DNA of 64,000 nt from CAZPHU01 sp964586285 (GTDB taxonomy: Bacteria > Fibrobacterota > Chitinivibrionia > Chitinivibrionales > CAYFVL01): NCBI GenBank assembly GCA_964586285.1, contig CAZPHU010000003.1, positions 1 through 64,000 of the forward strand, written 5' to 3'. Below, in pieces: positions 35,227 to 45,500 of this stretch. The notes beneath the pieces are model-generated. The model was not told the DNA's origin. It did not search any database and worked only from the letters and a program-made list of their open reading frames with translations. Position 1 is the first letter of the stretch. Every line of letters starts with the position of its first letter. The position numbers and the translations under genes were made by a program.

Positions 35227-36501
35227 ATGACGGAAAAATGGAAGATTGAGACGCGCGCCGTTCAGGGTGTATATAAGCCTCAAAGCGGTCAACCCAGGGT
35301 CCTGCCGATTGCCCAGAGTACGACATTTATGTACGATACGGTGGATCAGGCGGCTCAGCTTTTCGACCTTGAAGCCGAAGGCCACATGTACACGCGTATA
35401 AGTAATCCTACTATAGAGATGTTTGAAAAGAAGTTAGCCGGGCTTGAAGGCGGTGTTGGTGCCCTTGCCTGCTCATCGGGACAGGCCGCATCGACATTAT
35501 CAATCCTTAACATCTGCAAAAGCGGTGAACATGTGGTATCATCCAGCACGATTTATGGAGGTACCTACAATCTTTTCTTCCACACTTTTAAAAAGCTTGG
35601 AATAGAAGTTACTTTCATAAAGGCAGATGCTTCCGTCGATGAAATCAGGAAGGCATTCCGTCCCAACACAAAGGCTCTTTTTGCCGAAAGTCTGGAAAAC
35701 CCCGGCATGAATGTTCTGGATTTCGATAAATTCGCCGCCGTTGCCCGCGAGATGGACGTTCCGCTTATCGTCGACAACACATTCCCTACCCCTTACTATT
35801 GCAATCCTTTGGAGTTGGGAGCAAATATCATAGTTCATTCCAGCACGAAATACCTGGATGGGCACGCTTGCTGTGTGGGTGGAGTTATCGTTGACGGAGG
35901 CAATTACAACTGGCGCAATGGGAAATATCCCGAGCTGGTGGAGCCGGATCCAAGCTATCATGGAGTAAGTTATGTGGAGCGATTCGGTGATGCCGCCTAT
36001 ATCACTAAGGCCCGCACTCAATACATGAGGGATCTTGGTACGACGATGAGTCCGATGAACGCATTTCTTACCAATATGGGAATAGAGACGCTTCACGTGC
36101 GCATGGACCGCCACAGCGCAAATGCCCAGGCGCTTGCCGAGCATCTCCAGAACCATCCCAAGGTAAGCTGGGTAAACTATCCCGGCCTGAGATCATCGAA
36201 AAGCCATGAGCTTGCCAAAAAGTATCTGCGCGGATGCAGCGGCGTTCTCACCTTCGGCGTCAAGGGTGGTGTAGAGGAGGGGATTCGATTCATGAACAGC
36301 CTCACACTTGCGGCGATAGTAGTGCATGTGGCCGATGTGCGCACCTGCGTGCTTCACCCCGCCGGCATGACTCACCGGCAGCTGACCGCAAAGCAGCAGA
36401 TAGAGGCCGGTGTAACGCCCGACCTTATCAGGGTTTCGGTGGGAATAGAGCATATCAGTGATATAATCGCGGATTTTGACCGGGCGCTGGAGAGGGTTTA
36501 A
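35227..36501 (+). CDS. metY: O-acetylhomoserine sulfhydrylase (Cys/Met metabolism PLP enzyme)
   Basis: A 424-aa PLP enzyme. ATG 35227 has AGGAG upstream; the frame extends further without support. Features are YTRISNPTIEMFEKKLAGLEGG, PLP Lys208 in HSSTKYLDGH and a MetY-type insertion (NWRNGKYPELVEPDPSYHG) that separates it from cystathionine gamma-synthases. It makes homocysteine from O-acetylhomoserine and sulfide. Methionine gamma-lyase is a less likely alternative. I see no SAM riboswitch in the leader. Confidence 0.92.
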   Translation: MTEKWKIETRAVQGVYKPQSGQPRVLPIAQSTTFMYDTVDQAAQLFDLEAEGHMYTRISNPTIEMFEKKLAGLEGGVGALACSSGQAASTLSILNICKSGEHVVSSSTIYGGTYNLFFHTFKKLGIEVTFIKADASVDEIRKAFRPNTKALFAESLENPGMNVLDFDKFAAVAREMDVPLIVDNTFPTPYYCNPLELGANIIVHSSTKYLDGHACCVGGVIVDGGNYNWRNGKYPELVEPDPSYHGVSYVERFGDAAYITKARTQYMRDLGTTMSPMNAFLTNMGIETLHVRMDRHSANAQALAEHLQNHPKVSWVNYPGLRSSKSHELAKKYLRGCSGVLTFGVKGGVEEGIRFMNSLTLAAIVVHVADVRTCVLHPAGMTHRQLTAKQQIEAGVTPDLIRVSVGIEHISDIIADFDRALERV

Positions 36502-36505
36502 AGCC

Positions 36506-36609
36506 GGGACCTGGGATGCATTTATTGCATAAGCTTTGCACATATTGGGGACAGCAATCTTTTATCCCGCTATATGTGACTTTTAGCGCAATAAACGCAT
36601 CCTCGTCCC
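36506..36609. repeat. Large imperfect palindrome downstream of metY
   Basis: The left arm is 36506-36528 (GGGAC ... TTTATTGC) and the right arm 36588-36609 (GCAATAAA ... GTCCC), nearly complementary. An inner CACATA/TATGTG pair falls between them. Its GGGAC/GTCCC ends match those of the palindromes at 42316-42378 and 41246-41275, although the interior differs. It could act as a weak terminator for metY but lacks a T-run. Confidence 0.6.
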
Positions 36610-36742
36610 CAAATATTTGTTTGCAAATGTTTCAAAATTGAAAGATTCATTCAGACAGTAATGCCCTCTTTAAGCTGGAAAATTTTGACGGTCACCAGAA
36701 TATGGCGCAGGGGCTGCACCAAACACCCCATTACCCAACCCG

Positions 36743-37837
36743 CTATTCTCCGTCATCCTCGAACAGCAGATCGACATACTTTTTTCCCTTTTGCGAGAGA
36801 AACGGCATCAGCTCCTCAACGGTAACCGGGTATTCATCTTCGCAGGCTTTACAACAGTGGCCGAAAGTGGTGTAGAAAACCAACCCTGTGGAATCCGGCC
36901 GAATAGAATAACTTCTGTTATCATAAACTATGGATGAGCATTCATCAAGGATTTCACTCTTGCTTAGAATCAATTTGTTTACCTCTTCACCGACTCCCCG
37001 TTCAGACAAATACTTTGTATCTATCCAGTCTTCCCAATCCCCTATGTTAACCTCTTCACCGGAAGAAAGATCGAACACTCTATACGAAACACCCGTAAAA
37101 GGGTGTGCACCGCCACAAAATCCGTTGTTGCTTTCGACGGTTACAAGAATTCGATCTGTCCATAGATGGGGTTCAGAAGTTCGGTTTTCCTCACACTCCC
37201 CACTTCCCAACGATGAAAGAGTGCCTCTTCGACATGAATAGAAGTCTTTAGCTCTCCCTTTACCTCCGGGGTAATCGGCATTCAGCATTTGATTGATCTT
37301 TTGCTCCGGTTCACCTCCCCCGGCAAGCTCAAACCATTTCATCGAAATACCTCCGTCCTCCATGCGCAACCAACGATAGTATCGGCCTTTTAAATCTCTT
37401 AAGGTGTCGATGCTGATCGGCGGCAGCTTTTCTATTGGATCATTATAAAGGTCACATCCGCAGGGAGAGCCCAAATACTCTTCATTACTCCCACAGCTGC
37501 CCATGAAACGCAAGGTTATCGGCAGGGAAACGTTTTTCTTTCGGTTGAACCATTTGCCCGTCGCGCTGCTTTTAGTGACCGTTTCGATCACCCAGTCACA
37601 GGAATCAGGCTCAGACCACTTACCCCCTCCAATAACCTCAAGAGGTATAGGTTGACGGTATTTTAGATAGTAGTAACTCCCAGACGTGTAGTACTCACCA
37701 TCCCGTCCCTGAAAGCAGGCGATTATTTTGTATTTACCTATGGTTCCCTTCCATGTTCCAAAAAGAGGCGTTTTGTTTTGAGCCGAAGAGCTGAAAATAC
37801 ACAAAGCAATAGCAACAATAGTTTTACGGTTGAGCAT
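36743..37837 (-). CDS. Secreted DUF3298-like protein
   Basis: A 364-aa protein with a short signal peptide (1-19, ending SSA) and two parts. The N-terminal part (about 25-150) is Trp/Tyr-rich and starts LFGTWKGTIGKYKI, a lipocalin-like opening. The C-terminal part has the DUF3298 signature FCGGAHPFTGVSYRVFDL (about 245-262). DUF3298 domains occur in RsiV-like anti-sigma proteins and peptidoglycan deacetylases as binding modules. There are many Cys residues, suggesting disulfides. The role is unknown. Confidence 0.75.
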   Translation of the reverse strand: MLNRKTIVAIALCIFSSSAQNKTPLFGTWKGTIGKYKIIACFQGRDGEYYTSGSYYYLKYRQPIPLEVIGGGKWSEPDSCDWVIETVTKSSATGKWFNRKKNVSLPITLRFMGSCGSNEEYLGSPCGCDLYNDPIEKLPPISIDTLRDLKGRYYRWLRMEDGGISMKWFELAGGGEPEQKINQMLNADYPGGKGRAKDFYSCRRGTLSSLGSGECEENRTSEPHLWTDRILVTVESNNGFCGGAHPFTGVSYRVFDLSSGEEVNIGDWEDWIDTKYLSERGVGEEVNKLILSKSEILDECSSIVYDNRSYSIRPDSTGLVFYTTFGHCCKACEDEYPVTVEELMPFLSQKGKKYVDLLFEDDGE

Positions 37838-38036
37838 TCTGTTCCCTTATGAGAAGCCTCGTAAACGAAGGCGATTATTGTCGGCAATACAGGACTAATA
37901 ATTCCGGACTTAACCCCCCAATACGCCGCCTTTTATCGGTCGGATCAAGTAGTACCGCATCAACCGAAGGAAAGGATGAAGGAATATCGCCTGGATTAGA
38001 ATCGAATATTTCAACACCAATTGTATTCGAAAAAGA

Positions 38037-38066
38037 CCGCTGCCTTGGGCAACTTGAAGGCAGCGG
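38037..38066 (-). terminator. Intrinsic terminator of the GH9 gene
   Basis: Read on the minus strand, a 10-bp stem (CCGCTGCCTT / AAGGCAGCGG) with a 10-nt loop is followed by TCTTTTTC. It lies 28 nt beyond the GH9 stop at 38095, which fits a rho-independent terminator for that gene. Confidence 0.75.
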
Positions 38067-38094
38067 CTTAGAATAACTGCTTTGGCTCTGTTTT

Positions 38095-40455
38095 TTACTT
38101 AAGGATTATCCTGTCCGTTACAGTTTTTTCGTTGAGATAAAGTTTTGAAATCAAAACACCTCCGGCCAAATGATTTCCGAAAGACTTTAGCCGAAGACTA
38201 AAGTTATGATTTCCCTCCCGCAATTTCCCCAAGTCAAAACACATTACTCTTTTTCCGTTCACCGCAAAAAGGCCCCCGTGTATATGGGCGGTTTGTTGAA
38301 GTCTGAATTGCAGGTGTAGACTGTTCCCCTTTACCTTGGCCGAATATGCAGAACAATCCACCGGTCCTGTTTTCCTCTGCCTGATGTCGCTCTGCTGCTC
38401 TGCAAAAGGATCGTTTTGTTCATCCCAGCTGCCCCCTTGCGATAAAACTGTAAACAACGCGTTATATGGCATTGTCTGAAAAATAGTAAACTCCGCCATG
38501 GAGATGGCATCCAGATCGTCACCGAATTGACGTTCCTTAGGCAAGGAATTTACCGAAGGATAGGTTTGCGGATCAGCAAGCTGCATCACTCCCGGACCGA
38601 AAACGGTAATACCGGGCTTTGGTCCCAATCCCAGAGATTTTGTATACTCGCTCTCTCTGTCGTGAGGGTTATGAACCTGGTGAAAACCCAGACCGGTCAC
38701 ATAGCTTATGCCCAGCGGATTCAACCCGAGGATATAGTTCATCAGCGCGCATGCGCCGTCGATATAATTCTGCTCTCCGGTCAGTCCCCAGTAAAGTATC
38801 GGCGCAGATGCATACTGAGGCTGTGTTACATTGTGCCCCCAACCTCCCCGGGCGGGATTGTTTCCTACCGGATAAGCATATTTATCAAGTTCCTCCAGAT
38901 GCACATCCGCCCTTCTCTTAAGAGCGTCTGTAAAGACGCCAACCAGCTCCGCATCGGTAGATTTTTCCTTTTCTACTAAATAAGAGTAATAGTATGCCGG
39001 GTTATCGCATGCATCGTCGTTTATTAAATAGCCCGGGACTTCAAACAAATTATCACCAAAATTATTCACCACATCTTTGAGGCTCCTGATCCGGTCATGC
39101 GCTTCATCTTCGCCGAAAAGCAGATATCTTTGAACGAAGTAGTAGAGTTCCTCGGGATCCGCCATATTGTTCTTTATGTATTCATATGACCTTTCTGCCC
39201 TTTCAACCAGCTCTGCCGAGTACGCAGAGTCGAAGGGTTGAATGATTCGGGCCAAATGCATGAAAAGCCCGGCACCAATTGCAGCCGCTCGATTATCGGT
39301 CCTGACAGTGCCGTAAAGCATTGTATCTTCATCCATCGGTGCAACAAACGGACTTGCATAGCCTTTGGTCTCTGTACCAAAATGGATACTTCCGTCCTCA
39401 TTTTGTAAGTACTCCCAGGCTAAAGTCCCCCAAACCGCCTCATCGATTATGTCGGGGATTCCATTTTCGTTTCCAATAACATTGAATTCCTCGTCGAATT
39501 GATCGGGAATATTGTATTGTCCGTCAAAAAACAGATCGGGAAACGCCTCATATATCATAAGGTTAATTACCGGATTTGCCATATGATAGGCGCGTCGGTC
39601 GGCATCGCCCGCATCATGATAGCCGCCGTAGACCTCAAAAGTCGGCTCATTTCCATTTACTTCGATGTTAGCTTCACCTATCGATCCATCAACATCGTAG
39701 ATATTTACGTGACAGGCGGTATGTCGAAAATCCCACCCATACGGCTCGACCAGCGGACAGCCGCAGCGCTGGTAGTATTGGCCGCGAAACATGATATGCG
39801 CCAGTCGCCTGGAGAAATCTCCCCCCACACCAAAAGGGTGTGAGCTTCCGTACCCTTTGACCGCGATCTTGTAGGGACCGCCTGGGGGAACCTGCGACAG
39901 ATCGATTCGATAGACGTGATCTCCGGATGTCGGGCTCGCGCCGATTTCGGTCAAGCTCCCCATGGCTACTGTTTCACCGCTATATATATCAAACACCTCA
40001 TAGTCGGGAAGATCTCCCTCGATACGCTCCCCTCCCCCATCGCCCAGCCATACGGCAAAAAGCGCATAGTTATTCTCTGAAAGTGCACTGTAGGCGGCCT
40101 GGTTTGTCTTGATCGACTCACAGAAGATCGATCGTTCGGCAAACTGGATAGTAGTATCACCATAAGGCGTCGCGATCGCATAGTTTTCACCCTCCACAAG
40201 CTTTTGGGCCAGATGCAGGTAGACGTGATGATCGCAGGAGTCGGCCTCCATCGCATACAGGTTGATATCCCCAACCTCCGTGCCGTTAACCGTCCACTGC
40301 GACTGATCCCGACTAACCTCCTGAGGATTTACGCTGGAACCTCTCATGAATACCACAAGGATATCGTCTGAAGCCGTACGAATTTCGCTTATTTCCAGCG
40401 CCTGCGCCCATGTAATAGCCCCGCAGAGAAGTATCATTGCAATGATTCGTCTCAT
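38095..40455 (-). CDS. Secreted GH9 cellulase with N-terminal Ig-like domain and C-terminal tail
   Basis: A 786-aa protein starting at ATG 40455, which has AAGGAG upstream. It has a signal peptide (1-20, ending WAQA), an N-terminal CelD_N-type Ig-like domain (about 20-110) and a GH9 catalytic domain (about 120-680). YGGYHDAGDADRR holds the catalytic base Asp pair, GWGHNVTQPQYASAP and VTGLGFHQVHNPHDR bind substrate, and AEFTIFQTMPYNALF lies near the acid Glu. The last 75 or so residues end in a beta-rich segment (LAGGVLISKLYLNEKTVTDR) like a type IX sorting domain. It should cleave cellulose, probably at the cell surface. Confidence 0.94.
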   Translation of the reverse strand: MRRIIAMILLCGAITWAQALEISEIRTASDDILVVFMRGSSVNPQEVSRDQSQWTVNGTEVGDINLYAMEADSCDHHVYLHLAQKLVEGENYAIATPYGDTTIQFAERSIFCESIKTNQAAYSALSENNYALFAVWLGDGGGERIEGDLPDYEVFDIYSGETVAMGSLTEIGASPTSGDHVYRIDLSQVPPGGPYKIAVKGYGSSHPFGVGGDFSRRLAHIMFRGQYYQRCGCPLVEPYGWDFRHTACHVNIYDVDGSIGEANIEVNGNEPTFEVYGGYHDAGDADRRAYHMANPVINLMIYEAFPDLFFDGQYNIPDQFDEEFNVIGNENGIPDIIDEAVWGTLAWEYLQNEDGSIHFGTETKGYASPFVAPMDEDTMLYGTVRTDNRAAAIGAGLFMHLARIIQPFDSAYSAELVERAERSYEYIKNNMADPEELYYFVQRYLLFGEDEAHDRIRSLKDVVNNFGDNLFEVPGYLINDDACDNPAYYYSYLVEKEKSTDAELVGVFTDALKRRADVHLEELDKYAYPVGNNPARGGWGHNVTQPQYASAPILYWGLTGEQNYIDGACALMNYILGLNPLGISYVTGLGFHQVHNPHDRESEYTKSLGLGPKPGITVFGPGVMQLADPQTYPSVNSLPKERQFGDDLDAISMAEFTIFQTMPYNALFTVLSQGGSWDEQNDPFAEQQSDIRQRKTGPVDCSAYSAKVKGNSLHLQFRLQQTAHIHGGLFAVNGKRVMCFDLGKLREGNHNFSLRLKSFGNHLAGGVLISKLYLNEKTVTDRIILK

Positions 40456-40589
40456 CTCTACTCCTTTTTCAGATATTTTGCGCCCATATTTCACAGTTAT
40501 GACAAATATAAGGAAAACCACAACGTTTAGCCTCATCGATCATTAATCTGACTTAGGAATTGATCCAAGAGTATTATAGAGCGGATTAG

Positions 40590-40638
40590 GGACCGGCTTT
40601 GGTCCCTTAAGTATTGCTAGAGAGATCAAAGCCGGTCC
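40590..40638. repeat. Palindromic repeat upstream of VOC gene
   Basis: A 12-bp perfect stem: GGACCGGCTTTG (40590-40601) and its complement CAAAGCCGGTCC (40627-40638), with a 25-nt loop that contains CCCTTAAG. The design (GGAC start, GTCC end, CCCTTAA core) resembles the palindromes at 41225-41275 and 42316-42378. It lies in the divergent promoter region of the GH9 and VOC genes. Confidence 0.6.
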
Positions 40639-40698
40639 GCCGCCGGATGATGTATATTTCCCTTGAATGATTTTTCAACCACGCGAAAGGTCCGTTTG

Positions 40699-41109
40699 AT
40701 GTTTAAACGTATTGCTCATGTTTGTCTCAATGTACAAAATCTCGCCCGCTCAACCGACTACTATTCAGCTCTCGGTTTTTCTCCCCTCTTCAAGTTCACC
40801 AGAGACGGTGCCCTGTTTGGAGCGTATCTGAAGATTTCTGAGGGCAATTATATCGAGATGTTTGAGGACAAAAACCTCCATAATCCTCAGAACACGGGTA
40901 TCGTTCACTTCTGTCTGGAAACAGAAAATATCGACAAGGTGATCGAGAATCTCAAGAAAAAGGGAATCGATTTCACCGAGAAGAAAATAGGCTGCGATCA
41001 CACCTACCAGATCTGGCTGAGCGATCCCGACGGCAACAAGTTCGAGGTTCATCAGTACACAGAAAAGAGCAGCCAAATAACCGGGGAAAGCGTGGAGGCC
41101 GACTGGTAA
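40699..41109 (+). CDS. VOC (glyoxalase/bleomycin-resistance) family protein
   Basis: A 136-aa single-domain VOC protein. ATG 40699 is chosen for its match to family starts (MFKRIAHVCLNVQNLARST). Two beta-alpha-beta-beta-beta modules are visible, with metal-ligand candidates His in IAHVC, Glu in YIEMFE, His in IVHFC and Glu in DGNKFEVHQY. The family includes glyoxalase I, dioxygenases and antibiotic-binding proteins; the substrate is not evident. Confidence 0.88.
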   Translation: MFKRIAHVCLNVQNLARSTDYYSALGFSPLFKFTRDGALFGAYLKISEGNYIEMFEDKNLHNPQNTGIVHFCLETENIDKVIENLKKKGIDFTEKKIGCDHTYQIWLSDPDGNKFEVHQYTEKSSQITGESVEADW

Positions 41110-41224
41110 GAGTAGTACATAAGACCAGGGGGCAGAAAGTTAGGAAACTCACCCCTTCCAAGCCTTCCACTCGTCTAAGGGAGGACCGCAGAGGGTGGGT
41201 TTTACAGTAAAGGCGGAGCGGTTA

Positions 41225-41275
41225 TTAATCCCTCTGGATTAGCACTTAAGGGATTAAGGCTAGTCCGTCCCCGAG
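41225..41275. repeat. Palindromic repeat downstream of the lipoprotein hydrolase
   Basis: TTAATCCCT (41225-41233) pairs with AGGGATTAA (41249-41257). The sequence from 41246 to 41275 matches 42352-42381 at about 28 of 30 positions. Upstream, 41176-41200 also resembles 42297-42320. The two copies bracket the hydrolase gene. Confidence 0.7.
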
Positions 41276-41279
41276 TGTC

Positions 41280-42161
41280 TCAGCGCCCGATCACCCCGTT
41301 TCGTTGGGCCCATTTAAGTATATCTTTTGCCATCTTTTTGCCAACCTCCATGAGGTTATGTCCAACCCCCTTGTAGACGATCTGCTCGATATTTACACCG
41401 GCTGTCTGAAGCTGCGCTATTACTTCTTTCTGCTTACGGATATTTACATTATCCTTCTCTCCGTTCAGATACAAAACGGGCGCTTTTATCTTTTTGAGAT
41501 CCACGGCGGGGTCATACCTGAGATACGATGACCAGAACTTGTACGGATGTCCCAAAAAACCCTTGTTTACACTTGTTGAATCTGCATATATGGAATCCAC
41601 TATCGCCCCGAACGTTTCAACGCTTTCGATCCTCTCGAATATGCCGATGTCATTCTTTACGCTGTACTCGATATCTTGCACGAACGGAAAAACGCTTCCC
41701 GCCATGCAAACCATCCCTTTCACACTTTGGCTGTATTTAAGCGCAATACCGGGAGCGAGCATCGTACCTTCGGAATCGGCAAGTATGAGAATGTCCTTGG
41801 TTCCCTTCTCCAGCAGATCATCGATGATTATTGTAAGATCATGCATACGCTGTGCGCGATTGTCGTGTATGTAGTACTTTTGAGGATCGTCGATATACGA
41901 TTTCTCGGGATATACGATAGAGTAACCAAACATCGATGCTTCCGCCCCCATCCCGAAATCACGCGACGCCGGAAATCGCCCCGTCCCCCGGATAAACAAA
42001 ACTACCTTTTCGTAATTTAGCGTATCGGGATATCCCAGATAATACATAACCTCATTTAGCGGCCCCTTCACGAAATTCCTCTGCATTTTGAGGCTTAAAT
42101 TATGCCTGCAACCCGAAAAAATTAGCCATGCTGAAAGGATATAGAATCCGGCGATTCTCAT
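41280..42161 (-). CDS. Lipoprotein alpha/beta hydrolase
   Basis: A 293-aa protein starting at ATG 42161, with AAGGAG upstream. It has a lipobox (LIFSGC, Cys near residue 18), so it is probably membrane-anchored. The alpha/beta-hydrolase triad is visible: a nucleophile Ser in ILADSEGTMLAPG (an altered GxSxG elbow), Asp in YLNGEKDNVN and His in GVGHNLMEVG. It is likely an esterase or peptidase-like enzyme of unknown substrate. Related palindromic repeats lie on both sides. Confidence 0.85.
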   Translation of the reverse strand: MRIAGFYILSAWLIFSGCRHNLSLKMQRNFVKGPLNEVMYYLGYPDTLNYEKVVLFIRGTGRFPASRDFGMGAEASMFGYSIVYPEKSYIDDPQKYYIHDNRAQRMHDLTIIIDDLLEKGTKDILILADSEGTMLAPGIALKYSQSVKGMVCMAGSVFPFVQDIEYSVKNDIGIFERIESVETFGAIVDSIYADSTSVNKGFLGHPYKFWSSYLRYDPAVDLKKIKAPVLYLNGEKDNVNIRKQKEVIAQLQTAGVNIEQIVYKGVGHNLMEVGKKMAKDILKWAQRNGVIGR

Positions 42162-42315
42162 TCTTGTCACTCCTTGTCTGCCAAAACTCCCCATGCCTCA
42201 CGGGCGGACTATGCCGCCCAGACGGTCGCGAATACATCCCGACAGAGCGGAACAATATTCTTTAAATATAGTATCAACCCTTAATCGAACCCTTCTGTAA
42301 GGGAGGTTCGCAGGA

Positions 42316-42378
42316 GGGGACGGACTAGTTTTAATCCCTTAACGATTAAGCTTAAGGGATTAAAACTAGTCCGTCCCC
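42316..42378. repeat. Perfect 27-bp-arm palindrome
   Basis: The arms 42316-42342 and 42352-42378 are exact reverse complements (27 bp each, starting GGGGACGGACTAG), around the 9-nt loop CGATTAAGC. It lies in the region between the divergent hydrolase and hrpA genes, so it is not placed as a terminator. Its right arm is shared with the repeat at 41246-41275. This looks like a REP-like or MITE-like dispersed element. Confidence 0.9.
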
Positions 42379-42573
42379 GAGGCATGCAGGCGGGAAACGA
42401 GGATCCTCTTTGGTCTACAGTCACTTATCGGATCCGATAGTTATCTGCTTTAGCGGGACAAGAAGGAGACCCCCAGTTAAATGATCTCAGGTGTCCATCG
42501 TCCTTCCTCCTCCCAAAAGATTTACCCCTCTTAACCGAAATAATCATAAGTATGGTACCGTGGGTATTTATGA

Positions 42574-45500
42574 ATGATACCGCACATACCACCGCATGCC
42601 ATTCATAAGTTCCCGCTCACCTTTAATGATGTTTTGCAGTCCGGCAAAATGCTATTTTTTTGGCCTATGTCTGATATGAACACCACCAGCCACATTGCGG
42701 TAAATCGCCCGTTTTCCTACGATATAAACCTGCCGATTCATGAGAAACGACGGGAGATCGTATCATCTATTCGTGAGAACCCGGTCACCATAGTGGCCGG
42801 GGAGACCGGTTCGGGTAAGACCACTCAACTTCCCCTGATGTGCCTTGAGGCCGGGAGGGGAAGGGAGGGCAGAATCGCCTGCACCCAGCCCAGACGTATA
42901 GCGGCGGTCTCACTGGCTCACCATGTGGCGGAAGCTTTTGGGACGGAGGTGGGAACGGATGTAGGATACAGGGTTCGTTTCACCGACAGTGTCGCCGCAT
43001 CTACGAGGATAAAATTTGTCACCGACGGGATGCTTTTAGCCGAGCTTGGCGGCGACAAGCACCTTAACGAGTATGATACGGTTATCATCGATGAGGCACA
43101 CGAACGGTCGGTGAATATTGATTTTCTTCTGGGCTGTTTCCGAGCGCTTCTTTCGAAGAGGTCCAATCTGCGGCTGATAATTTCATCGGCCACTATTGAC
43201 ACCAAACTCTTCTCCCGCGCCTTTAATCACGCACCGGTTTTCCATGCCTCGGGAAGGATGTTTCCGATTGAAATCCGCTATCAGCCCATAATCGAGCTTT
43301 GGCAGGGTAATCGGCTGGACGGCTACCTGGAAGGAGCGCTTCTGGCCATTCGGGACATTATGGAAAAAGACGACTCGGGGGATATGCTTGTTTTCCTTCC
43401 AACGACCGATGATATCAACGAGCTGGCGGCAAGAGTGCGACCGCTTGCGGCCGAGAAGGGCCGTGATGTTTTTCCTTTACATAGTCGTCTTCCGATTTCC
43501 GAGCAAAACCGGATCTTTGAAATAAGCGACAGACAAAAGATCGTAATCTCCACAAACATTGCAGAAACATCACTGACCGTTCCCAATGTGAAGTATGTAA
43601 TCGATACGGGACTGGCCCGCGTCAGCCGATACGATCCTTCGGGGGGGATTACCCGTATGCCGATTCAGGCCATATCTCGTGCATCCGCGGAGCAGCGGGC
43701 CGGCCGTTGCGGTCGTGTGCGAAACGGCGTGTGCATTCGGCTGTATTCGGAACAAGACTATAATAACCGCCCCAGTTTCTCCATACCCGAAATCAGACGC
43801 AGTAACCTCTCGGGTGTACTGCTTCAGATGGCATATCTGGGACTGGGAAAAGCTTCAAGTTTTCCCTTCCTGCAGCGTCCCAATTTAAAGGCCGTCAATG
43901 AAGGCATCCGCGCGTTGCGTCAACTTGGCGCATTCACCTCTAAAGCACAGCTGACGAATCTCGGAAGGAAAATGGCACGCATGCCGCTTGATCCTCCGGT
44001 TGCCCGAATGCTTTTGTACGCAAAAAAGTTTGGAGTGGTCGAGCAGGTAATAACAATCGCATCGGCGCTTTCCATCGATGACCCGCGTATAAGAAGCGAT
44101 ACGGCCGCAGGTTCAAACAGCTCATGCAGCCATCCCGACTCCGATTTCATGAGCTTCCTTAAGCTTTGGGAAGCATATCGTAAAAATTGCCGAACTCATA
44201 ATCCGACGGCGCTTAAATCTTTCTGCACACGATTTAATCTTTCGCCCCAGAGAATGCGCGAATGGCAATATACACATAAGCAGATCTCACGCATTTGTAA
44301 AACCCTGCTGTCTTGCGGCAAACAAAACCCTCAAGAGCGCAATCAAAAAGCCTTGTACGAGGCGATCCATAAGAGTCTTCTTTCCGGTCTTATCGGAAAC
44401 TGTGCACTGCGACAGGAAAACGGACTTTACAGAGGGCTGCAGGAACACGATATAATGATTCACCCCTCCTCTACTCTTTTCAGGAAGAAGCCTCGCTGGA
44501 TACTGTTTCATCAGATGTTGGAAACCAAACGTATTTACGGCCGCACAGCAGCGGTAATAAAGCCGCAATGGATAGAGGCGGTGTTTGCCCGGCGCTGCGT
44601 TCATCATTATCAGGACCCCTGGTTTGATGAAGAGAGTGGAACTGTACGCGCCCATGAAGAAGTTACTTTCGGGAGCTTCATTCTGGTGCACAACCGATCC
44701 ATTGATTTAAAAGAAAAAGATATGCTCATGGCTCGTGAGATATTTATCCGGGAAGCATTGGTAAATGAAAAACTCGGCGATCGTTTTCGCTTTATTACAC
44801 ATAACCGAACCGTCATAGATGAGGTATTGAAAGCACAACGGAAGCTGCGTATCGATTCGCTTTACGCGGGAGACTTGGCCTTGGAACAGTTTTACTCCGA
44901 CCGGCTGCCCCGGGAAGTTTACAGCAGAAAAGATTTGCTCCGATGTATACGTCAAAGGCATGATGATTCATTCTTATTCTTGAGTCAAGCGGATATAGTG
45001 ACGCATCCTATCCCCCCGGAGCTCAGTTTGTATCCCGACAGGATAAAGATTGCGTCCGTCCACCTTCCAGTGGAATACCTCTATGACAAGGGAAGCATTG
45101 AGGACGGTGCGCAGATACGAGTTCCGTGGTCTTTGTATAAATCGGTTCCGTCCTGGTACTGGGAGTGGCTTCTTCCCGTTTACAAGAAGAAAAGAATCTC
45201 ACACTTTATGTCCATAATCGCCGATGATCTTACCCGCAAGGGCATCGATATACCAATTGCACAAAAGCAGCTGGAGGATGCTTTGTATTCGGCTGACGGA
45301 CCGTTTACAGATTCTCTTCGCAGAGCTGCGGGGCAGATACTGGGTATTGATTTGCATACAAAGGATTTACCGGCGGTACTGTTCCCTCCGGATATGTGGC
45401 CCCGCATAACGGTGATTGACAATACCAATAACGTGCTCGATTCATACCGCCCTCCATTTCAGAGGCCTCAGCTCCCCACGCATGAGTGTGCCAAACGGGA

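Noticed and set aside
37849..38076. 75-codon plus-strand frame between the DUF3298 and GH9 genes
   Set aside because: It overlaps the GH9 terminator hairpin, has no ribosome-binding site and no recognisable sequence.
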